Shown here: piece after piece, positions 6,206 to 11,098 of the stretch | Layout of the letters: each line of letters starts with the position of its first letter | Position numbering within the stretch: the first letter of the stretch is position 1 | Assembly (NCBI GenBank): GCA_045542315.1 | Contig: JAZQKU010000073.1 | Span: 1 to 11,098, forward strand | Length of the DNA: 11,098 nucleotides | Reading direction: 5' to 3' | DNA from: RGIG5299 sp045542315 | Lineage (GTDB): Bacteria; Bacillota; Clostridia; Oscillospirales; RGIG5299 | Notes under the pieces: model-generated | What the model saw: the letters and a program-made list of their open reading frames with translations, nothing else | What the model was told of the DNA's origin: nothing | Database searches by the model: none | Translations under genes and position numbers: made by a program

Positions 6206-8245
6206 ATGTTTAAAGTAAAGCGTCCGATGATTTTGACTGCGGCAGTTTTCCTGCCGTTTTCGGCGCTTGTCACCTGCTTTGGTATAACCGTAACTCTATT
6301 TGCCGCCGCGTTTTTCGCGGCGGCATTTCTCTTTTCGCTGTTTCTTCTTAAAAAGCGCCCGCGGGCGGTGTTCATCACCGTTTTGGCTCTTATTCTCACG
6401 CTTTCCTCGGTCTTTTCCTTTCTTTTTAAATCGGAGCTTGCAAGGGCCAAAGACCTTGAGGGTGAAATAATCACGTTAAACGCCACCGTTTTAACGGCGC
6501 CCGAGCTTGAAAACGGAGCCGTCACCTTCAAGGTGTATGACGGCAATGCTTCAAACGGCTTCATTGAGATTTTCTCTGAGGACCTCTCGCTTATTGAAAA
6601 AATATCGGTCGGCTCTCGTTTGAAATGCGAGGCAATTTCGCTTATTTCAAGCGAAGCCGAATCAAAAAAGAGCCTTTCCGAGCTTGTTTTTCTTAAGGTG
6701 TCTCCGATAAGCGAGCCGCAGATTTCAAGCGGCGACGCCTTTCCCGTTTTACGCTTCGTTTCAAATCTTCGGGAAAGGGTCACCTCCTTTCTTTCCGAGA
6801 AGGTGGGCGGAGAAAACGGCATTCTGGCATCGGCAATGATTTCGGGCAAGGGCGGCGACGGCACAAAGGCAATGAAATATTTTCGCGCATCGGGCATTTC
6901 GCATTATTTTGCCGTTTCGGGCTTTCACATTTCGGTCCTTTCCTCGTCTCTCTTTTTCCTTTTGGGCGCTTTGGGAGTTACCAAAAGAAGAGCTTTTCTC
7001 TTCTCTCTGCCCGTTCTTCTTTTTTCGGTGATATTCGCCGACTTTTCCCCCTCTGTTATGCGAGCCGCGGTAATGTGTCTTTTCGTGCTTATCTCGGAGA
7101 CCTTTCTTGAAAACCGCTCCCTTTTAAATACCCTTTCGTTTACCGCCCTTCTTTTTCTGCTTTTTAATCCCTATCTTCTTTATTCCGCTTCCTTTTTGCT
7201 TTCATTTTCGGCGGTTTTGGGCATTGCCTTTTCGGTAAAGGCGCTTTCCCTTATAACCGACCGCCGCTTCAAAAGCTACCGCCGCAAAAAGGCTGTAAAA
7301 GCAGTGCTTTCGCCCGTTTTCGTTTCACTTTTTGCCGCGCTTTTTACCTTCCCCGCCTCACTTTATTTCTTCGGATATCTGCCCATTTATTCGGTTTTGG
7401 CAAACCTTTTGACCTCCTTTGCCGTTTCGGTTGCATTTACCCTCATTCTCCTTCTTTGCGCTCTTTCATTTCTGCCGTTTGCAGGCGAAATACTCGGTAG
7501 CCTTATAGACGGAATAATGAATTTTCTCGTTTTTACCTCGAAAAGCATTGCAGAGCTTCCCTTTTCAAGAGTAGCTCTCTCCTTTGAGGAGGCCGTCTGC
7601 ATTGCCGTTATATTCTTCTCGCTTTTTCTTGCGGTCTTTGCCTTTAAGAAGAGGAAATTCAAGGCGCTTTCTCTTTCGGCGGCGGTAATTTTTACGCTGT
7701 TTTCCCTTACCGCGCTTCTCCTCGGAAACCAAAAATGCCGCCTGACAGTCCGCTATAATAACGGCGTCAAATCGGTGGCGGTCACCTCGCGCGGCGAAAG
7801 CCTCCTTTACCTCTTTGATAAGCCCGAGGATCCCGACAAAACAGCCGAGATCGCCCTTTCACACGGCATTTCAAGCTTCGTAACGGTAGTAAACGGCTGT
7901 TTTGAAGACTCCCTTAAGGAAATTTCCGTGGGAGATGCCCGGATCGGCTTTTTCCGAAAGGACTCGGACTTTTCGGTCTTCATTTCCTCGAAAAATAAAA
8001 ATATTGCCCTCTTTCCGAGCGGTTTTTCGCCAAATGAACTTTACAAAACCGCCTTTTATGATATAATTATCTGTGAGGGTAAATTAAATAACCCCGATAT
8101 GCTTGCCCATTCGGGCGCAAAGCGTCTTTACAGCTTCGACTATTCCCTTTCAAGGCGAAATCTTTTGGAGGAAATATGCGAGGCGCACGGCATCGCCTTT
8201 TCACCCGTTTACTACGGTGAGGGCTTCACACTCTATTTTGAATAA
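6206..8245 (+). CDS. comEC: ComEC/Rec2 DNA-uptake channel, degenerate C-terminal domain
   Basis: A 679-residue polytopic membrane protein of the ComEC/Rec2 family, which forms the channel that moves single-stranded DNA across the membrane during transformation. N-terminal hydrophobic helices (about 8-75) are followed by a beta-rich DUF4131-like extracytoplasmic part (about 80-175). The competence domain follows, with the signature ASAMISGKGG then GISHYFAVSGFHISVL (about 208-245), and about eight more membrane helices run to about 507. The last ~170 residues (about 509-679) sit where many ComEC proteins carry a metallo-beta-lactamase domain. They have no HxHxDH motif and few histidines, so nuclease activity by that mechanism is unlikely. 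The start at 6206 has only a weak ribosome binding site, and an in-frame ATG lies at 6227. It is followed after 12 nt by holA. Confidence 0.9.
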   Translation: MFKVKRPMILTAAVFLPFSALVTCFGITVTLFAAAFFAAAFLFSLFLLKKRPRAVFITVLALILTLSSVFSFLFKSELARAKDLEGEIITLNATVLTAPELENGAVTFKVYDGNASNGFIEIFSEDLSLIEKISVGSRLKCEAISLISSEAESKKSLSELVFLKVSPISEPQISSGDAFPVLRFVSNLRERVTSFLSEKVGGENGILASAMISGKGGDGTKAMKYFRASGISHYFAVSGFHISVLSSSLFFLLGALGVTKRRAFLFSLPVLLFSVIFADFSPSVMRAAVMCLFVLISETFLENRSLLNTLSFTALLFLLFNPYLLYSASFLLSFSAVLGIAFSVKALSLITDRRFKSYRRKKAVKAVLSPVFVSLFAALFTFPASLYFFGYLPIYSVLANLLTSFAVSVAFTLILLLCALSFLPFAGEILGSLIDGIMNFLVFTSKSIAELPFSRVALSFEEAVCIAVIFFSLFLAVFAFKKRKFKALSLSAAVIFTLFSLTALLLGNQKCRLTVRYNNGVKSVAVTSRGESLLYLFDKPEDPDKTAEIALSHGISSFVTVVNGCFEDSLKEISVGDARIGFFRKDSDFSVFISSKNKNIALFPSGFSPNELYKTAFYDIIICEGKLNNPDMLAHSGAKRLYSFDYSLSRRNLLEEICEAHGIAFSPVYYGEGFTLYFE

Positions 8246-8257
8246 GAGGATTTGAAA

Positions 8258-9265
8258 ATGAGTCTTACCGACCTTAAAAATCACATAAAAAGCGGCGAAT
8301 TCGCTCCGCTCTATCTCTTTGCGGGCGAGGAAAGCTACCTTATGCGCCATTATCTTTCCCTCGTTAAGGGAAAGCTTTTAAACGGCTTTGAGGATATGGA
8401 CCTTTCGGTCTTTGACGGGAAAAAGACAGGTCTTTCCGATTTCGACGAGGCAGTCTGCTCCTTCCCCTTTGCCGCAAGCCGCAAGCTCGTGGTAATAAAA
8501 GACCTTTCCCTGGCAAAGTCAAACGAGATAGTAAGCTATCTTGCAAAGGAGGGCGTTCCCGAAAGCGCAACCGTCATAGTTTACGAGGAGACCCCCGCCG
8601 TTTCTGCCACAAGCGACGAGGCAAAGCGGTTTGCAAAGGATACCGGCGCCGTCGTTTGCTCCTTTGACCCCCTTAAGGAGTCGGAGCAGACCGATTGGAT
8701 AATCCGCTATTTTGCCGCGGCAAAGAAAAACGTCTCAAGGCAGAACGCCGAGCTTATTGTTTCCTATCTTCCCGCCGTGCAGGACCTTATCAAAAACGAG
8801 TGCGACAAGCTCATTTCCCGTTGCGAAAGAAACGAGATACGCCGCGAGGATATTGTTGAAATGATAGTGCCGTCGGTTGACAGCAAGGGCTGGCAGCTCT
8901 CGGCGGCAATAGTTAACAACGACGTAAAGGGCGCCCTTAAGCTTATTGATGACCTCTACGTTATGAAGACCGACGAGTCGGTGATCGCCGCCTCGGTTTA
9001 TCGCGCATATTCCGATATGCTTGCGGTGAAAACGGCAGTGCTTTCGGGTAAAAACCCCGCCGCGGCAGAGAGCTTGACCAAGCTAAAGCCCTTCGTTTGC
9101 CAGAAATACGCCGCCGCCGTTAAGGATCTTCCCCTTTCCTACTTTTCAAAATGCCTTTCGGACTGTCTGGAGTGCGACAGGGACCTCAAAAGCAAGTCGA
9201 TAGACAAAAGAGCAAGGATAGAAACGCTTATAGTAAAGGCGTCCGTGATGAGAAATGAAAGATAA
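8258..9265 (+). CDS. holA: DNA polymerase III delta subunit
   Basis: A 335-residue clamp-loader subunit that opens the beta sliding clamp during replication. The N-terminal signature LKNHIKSGEFAPLYLFAGEE and the following FPFAASRKLVVIKDL are typical. The middle AAA+-like region ends with VQDLIKNECDKLI. The C-terminal collar domain includes KGWQLSAAIVNNDVKGALKLIDDL and a late LECDRDLKSKSIDKRARIETLI, the helical region usual for HolA. Length is normal. The ATG at 8258 is preferred over the in-frame TTG at 8252 because GAGGA (8246-8250) is 7 nt upstream. It lies directly after comEC, a frequent arrangement in Firmicutes, and overlaps rnmV by 11 nt. Confidence 0.95.
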   Translation: MSLTDLKNHIKSGEFAPLYLFAGEESYLMRHYLSLVKGKLLNGFEDMDLSVFDGKKTGLSDFDEAVCSFPFAASRKLVVIKDLSLAKSNEIVSYLAKEGVPESATVIVYEETPAVSATSDEAKRFAKDTGAVVCSFDPLKESEQTDWIIRYFAAAKKNVSRQNAELIVSYLPAVQDLIKNECDKLISRCERNEIRREDIVEMIVPSVDSKGWQLSAAIVNNDVKGALKLIDDLYVMKTDESVIAASVYRAYSDMLAVKTAVLSGKNPAAAESLTKLKPFVCQKYAAAVKDLPLSYFSKCLSDCLECDRDLKSKSIDKRARIETLIVKASVMRNER

Positions 9266-9836
9266 AATAGCTTTGAGTCAGGCGGTGATCGTAGAGGGAA
9301 AATACGATAAAATAAAGCTTTCCTCCGTCTGCGACGCCCTTATAGTTGAAACGGGCGGCTTCAATATCTTCAAAAGCCGTGAAACGCTTGACTATATCCG
9401 CCGTCTTGCCCGCGAGCGCGGAATAATAATTCTCACCGACCCCGACGCCGCCGGATTTAAAATAAGGGCCTACATCGGCGGTGCTGTGACCGAGGGCGGC
9501 GTTTACCACGCCTATCTGCCGTCGGTCAAGGGCAAGGAAAGAAGAAAGGAGCTCCCCGGCAAGGAGGGCTTGCTCGGCGCCGAGGGAATAGATGCAAAAA
9601 CCGTTACGGAGGCTCTTTTGGCGGCAGTCCCCAAAGGCGAAGGGAGCACCGACGTAAAGGATTTTATCCCCCTTACCAAGGCAGATCTTTTTGAGTTTGG
9701 CTTCTTCGGAAAAGAGGAAAGCTCGGAAAGACGCCGTGAGCTTTTGGAAAGGCTCGGCCTTCCCTTAAGACTTTCGTCAAACGCTCTTTTAAAATATCTC
9801 AACACGGCAAAAATAGGTAAGGAAAGCCTTTTTTAA
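9255..9836 (+). CDS. rnmV: Ribonuclease M5 (5S rRNA maturation)
   Basis: A 193-residue Toprim-domain endonuclease that in Firmicutes cleaves precursor 5S rRNA with ribosomal protein L18 as cofactor. Toprim catalytic residues are visible: E14 in VIVEGKYDK, and D62/D64 in TDPDAAGFKIR. The M5 region LPSVKGKERRKELPGKEG (about 88-105) follows. The C-terminal DUF4093-type domain is at about 140-190: LTKADLFEFGFFG, ERRRELLERLGLP, ALLKYLNTAKI. The ATG at 9255 overlaps the last 11 nt of holA, which suggests translational coupling. In many Firmicutes rnmV sits next to rsmA/ksgA instead. There is no convincing terminator directly after it. Confidence 0.93.
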   Translation: MKDKIALSQAVIVEGKYDKIKLSSVCDALIVETGGFNIFKSRETLDYIRRLARERGIIILTDPDAAGFKIRAYIGGAVTEGGVYHAYLPSVKGKERRKELPGKEGLLGAEGIDAKTVTEALLAAVPKGEGSTDVKDFIPLTKADLFEFGFFGKEESSERRRELLERLGLPLRLSSNALLKYLNTAKIGKESLF

Positions 9837-9845
9837 AAAATTATG

Positions 9846-9873
9846 TTGATTTTTCAGCGTTTTATGGTATAAT
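9846..9873 (+). promoter_or_regulatory. Promoter of the folT-trxA unit
   Basis: TTGATT (9846-9851) and TATAAT (9868-9873) are separated by 16 nt. The -10 is perfect and carries the extended TGn motif (TGGTATAAT). The transcript should start near 9879-9881, immediately before the structured leader. Confidence 0.85.
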
Positions 9874-9883
9874 TATTAAAAAA

Positions 9884-9975
9884 GAATTCGGTGCGTGAAG
9901 TGCCGCCTTCGGCAGGAGCAGTCGGGCGGACGAAAGAGGATCTCCTCTGCGGTGCCGTTTTCCCGTTCCGCCGAA
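9884..9975 (+). ncRNA. Tetrahydrofolate (THF) riboswitch-like leader
   Basis: An aptamer-like leader upstream of folT. The conserved THF-riboswitch landmarks appear in order: GTGCGTGAAGTGCC (9892-9905), ACGAA (9930-9934) and GCGGTGCC (9949-9956). Pairings seen: P2 CGGTGC (9889-9894) with GTGCCG (9952-9957); P3 CCGCC (9903-9907) with GGCGG (9926-9930 region); hairpin AGAGG/CCTCT with an ATCT loop (9936-9948); and a possible loop pseudoknot GGAGC (9915-9919) with GTTCC (9965-9969). CCGCC at 9968-9972 could also pair with the 5' arm of the following terminator (GGCGG), giving an antiterminator. Ligand-stabilised pseudoknot formation would then favour termination, so folate sufficiency would lower folT. 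The usual P1 helix and its GTAG element are not seen at the 5' end. The comparison is from memory of the family. Confidence 0.78.
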
Positions 9976-9984
9976 AGATAATAT

Positions 9985-10018
9985 AAGGCGGCTTGGTATT
10001 CTGTCAAGGCCGCCTTTT
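9985..10018 (+). terminator. Riboswitch-controlled intrinsic terminator
   Basis: AAGGCGGC (9985-9992) pairs perfectly with GCCGCCTT (10009-10016), and TTG/CAA can extend it past a bulged G. The 3' arm runs into TTTT and then a pyrimidine-rich stretch. It lies between the THF-type aptamer and folT, the position expected for attenuation, rather than at the end of a gene. Confidence 0.85.
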
Positions 10019-10057
10019 CAATTTCTTTTTGCGGATTTGCAGAAAGGAATTGATATT

Positions 10058-10606
10058 ATGGCAAGGAAAAAGAAAAGGCTCGTTCTGGCGGATATTACCG
10101 CCGTGGCAATGTTTATCGCGCTCGGCACCGCGCTTTCGTTTTTGGTGGTGCAAATACCTATAGGCGGCGTGCTTATAAAGCAGTTTTCGGTGTGGCTCGT
10201 AACTCTCTACGCCGTCACTCTTCTTTACGGCGCCCCTGCGGGAATGGCGGCAGGCTTTTTATGCGACCTCTTTTCAACCCTCTTTAACCCCACGGGCGGT
10301 GCATACAATCCCGCCTTTGCGGCGGCACACGTCGTTGCGCCCGTTGTAATTTGGCTCATTTCGTGTGTGATTCTGAAAAGGTCAAAGGGCTTTATAAGAT
10401 ATCCCGTTACCGTTTTGATAACCCAAGCCCTCGTTTATCTCCCGATAAACACCTTTCTTATATGGTTTTTCTTCTCATCAAAGGGCTTTTTCGAGCTTTT
10501 AGCTGCAAGAAGCATCTCGCTTATCGTTGAAATTCCCGTATTTTCCATCTTGCTCATCGTGATCATGCCGATTCTTCAAAGGCTTAAGAATAAATTACAC
10601 AGTTAA
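10058..10606 (+). CDS. folT: ECF transporter S component, probably FolT (folate)
   Basis: A 182-residue membrane protein with about six hydrophobic segments, of the ECF S-component type. It binds a vitamin and delivers it with the shared energising module EcfA-A'-T, whose genes are not in this window. Recognisable features are the positively charged N terminus, the first helix LADITAVAMFIALGTALSFL, and the motif LLYGAPAGMAAGFLCDLFS. The last resembles the GPxxGxxxGxxxD segment of FolT/PanT-type proteins. Folate is assigned mainly from the THF-riboswitch-like leader; pantothenate or another vitamin cannot be excluded from the protein alone. The ATG at 10058 is chosen over the in-frame TTG at 10037 because AGAAAGGA (10041-10048) is about 9 nt upstream. 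trxA follows 30 nt downstream. Confidence 0.82.
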   Translation: MARKKKRLVLADITAVAMFIALGTALSFLVVQIPIGGVLIKQFSVWLVTLYAVTLLYGAPAGMAAGFLCDLFSTLFNPTGGAYNPAFAAAHVVAPVVIWLISCVILKRSKGFIRYPVTVLITQALVYLPINTFLIWFFFSSKGFFELLAARSISLIVEIPVFSILLIVIMPILQRLKNKLHS

Positions 10607-10636
10607 AGATATACTATTTATAAAGGAGATTTTGAA

Positions 10637-10942
10637 ATGGCAGTTATTCATCTTACCAAGGACGATTTTGAAAAGGTAATTACCGAAAACGAAACTGTTT
10701 TGGTTGATTTTTGGGCGGCGTGGTGCGGTCCCTGCAGAATGCTCGGTCCCGTTATCGACGAGATATCGGAGGAGAGAAGCGACGTCTGCGTTTGCAAGGT
10801 AAACGTTGACGAGGAGGAGGAGCTTGCCGCAGAGTTCGGCATTATGAGCATTCCCACCGTTATCGTTTTCAAAAACGGCGAGCCCGTTAAAACGAGCATG
10901 GGCGCAAAGCCCAAGGCGGCAATTCTTGCCCTGCTTGACTGA
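10637..10942 (+). CDS. trxA: Thioredoxin
   Basis: A 101-residue, standard-length cytoplasmic thioredoxin that reduces protein disulfides and is itself reduced by thioredoxin reductase. The active site WCGPC is at C30/C33 (VDFWAAWCGPCRM), the cis-proline loop SIPT is at about 71-74, and the usual DxxxE/D and FKNGEP segments are present. Two additional cysteines, C51 and C53 (DVCVCKVNVD), are not typical of Escherichia coli TrxA and might be regulatory or solvent-exposed. The start ATG has AAAGGAG about 8 nt upstream. A TATACT at 10610-10615 could be a separate weak -10, but no good -35 is seen, so co-transcription with folT is likely. Confidence 0.95.
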   Translation: MAVIHLTKDDFEKVITENETVLVDFWAAWCGPCRMLGPVIDEISEERSDVCVCKVNVDEEEELAAEFGIMSIPTVIVFKNGEPVKTSMGAKPKAAILALLD

Positions 10943-10951
10943 AAAATCAAC

Positions 10952-10983
10952 AAGCTCCCACTCGAAAGGTGGGAGCTTTTTTT
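10952..10983 (+). terminator. Strong intrinsic terminator after trxA
   Basis: AAGCTCCCAC (10952-10961) pairs perfectly with GTGGGAGCTT (10969-10978) around a 7-nt loop (TCGAAAG). A run of seven T residues follows (10977-10983). The stem is almost the same as that of the leftward operon's terminator at 329-361, and it is again followed by a repeat copy. Confidence 0.95.
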
Positions 10984-10995
10984 ATGAATAATTAA

Positions 10996-11098
10996 GGTGG
11001 CGGCGGTGGAACGCGCTCTTACACGCCGAAGCCGCGGGGCGCCTTCTCGCTTACGCCGCGGGGGGCATACAAACGGTTTGCACGGATTTTTTGGGGTG
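10996..11098 (+). repeat. Dispersed terminator-linked repeat, copy B (cut by window end)
   Basis: Reads on the plus strand as the counterpart of 208-302 on the minus strand, with several exact blocks (for example the 20-mer at 11022-11041) separated by small indels. It starts 12 nt past the T-run of the trxA terminator and continues past the window. Both copies point outward from the gene block, so the block is bracketed by inverted copies about 10.7 kb apart. No transposase or terminal inverted repeat was seen with either copy. Confidence 0.75.

Noticed and set aside
6172..6897. 241-codon minus-strand open frame antisense to comEC
   Set aside because: Shadow of comEC coding bias; low complexity, no domain, and it runs across the end of the preceding gene.
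9815..9840. Terminator directly after rnmV
   Set aside because: Only a 4-bp AAGG/CCTT stem precedes the T-run, too weak to call with confidence.
9884..9975. Signal recognition particle RNA or TPP/FMN/cobalamin riboswitch as identity of the folT leader
   Set aside because: The SRP core (GGTCAGGTCCGGAAGGAAGC) is absent, and none of the conserved boxes of TPP, FMN or cobalamin riboswitches are seen; the THF-type landmarks fit better.
1..11098. CRISPR array, prophage, insertion sequence or defence system
   Set aside because: No regularly spaced direct repeats, transposase, integrase, phage or defence-type proteins were found; nearly all long frames are conserved core genes.

Overview
The window looks like part of a low-to-mid GC Firmicute chromosome, most likely a spore-forming or spore-derived member of the Clostridia such as an Oscillospirales-type gut anaerobe. 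The evidence is the yabP-yabQ-divIC-S1 gene order known from Bacillus and Clostridium, RNase M5, a folate ECF transporter subunit under a tetrahydrofolate-type riboswitch, strong GGAGG ribosome binding sites and no lateral-transfer genes. The species cannot be named from sequence alone.

Left end (1-361): no credible gene. It holds a hairpin-rich GC-rich element downstream of the terminator of the leftward operon. A related copy lies at the right edge of the window (10996-11098) in the opposite orientation, again just outside a terminator with nearly the same stem. These look like a dispersed repeat family found at operon 3' ends.

Minus-strand block (362-3966), read right to left: yabP, yabQ (sporulation), divIC (divisome), an S1-domain RNA-binding protein, a terminator-like hairpin, then trxB (thioredoxin reductase) and a metal-dependent amidohydrolase, ending in a strong terminator.

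A divergent intergenic region (3967-4080) separates this from the plus-strand block. That block starts with a cytoplasmic SxxK serine hydrolase of the beta-lactamase/esterase fold (4081-5802), which has a perfect Shine-Dalgarno sequence but no well-placed standard start codon. Next comes a small Ser/Thr-rich secreted or membrane-anchored protein of unknown function (5876-6190). It is followed by a tight cluster: comEC (DNA-uptake channel, with a C-terminal domain that lacks the metallo-beta-lactamase metal motif), holA (DNA polymerase III delta subunit) and rnmV (RNase M5, 5S rRNA maturation).

The last unit (about 9846-10983) has its own extended -10 promoter, a tetrahydrofolate-riboswitch-like leader with an intrinsic terminator, folT (folate ECF S component), trxA (thioredoxin), and a strong terminator that runs into the right-hand repeat copy. 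TrxA and its probable reductase TrxB are thus at opposite ends of the window in separate transcription units. No mobile element, CRISPR array, tRNA or rRNA was seen. Most genes are conserved housekeeping functions; the less ordinary items are the terminator-linked repeat family, the THF-like leader with no visible P1 stem, the small Ser-rich protein and the ComEC variant.
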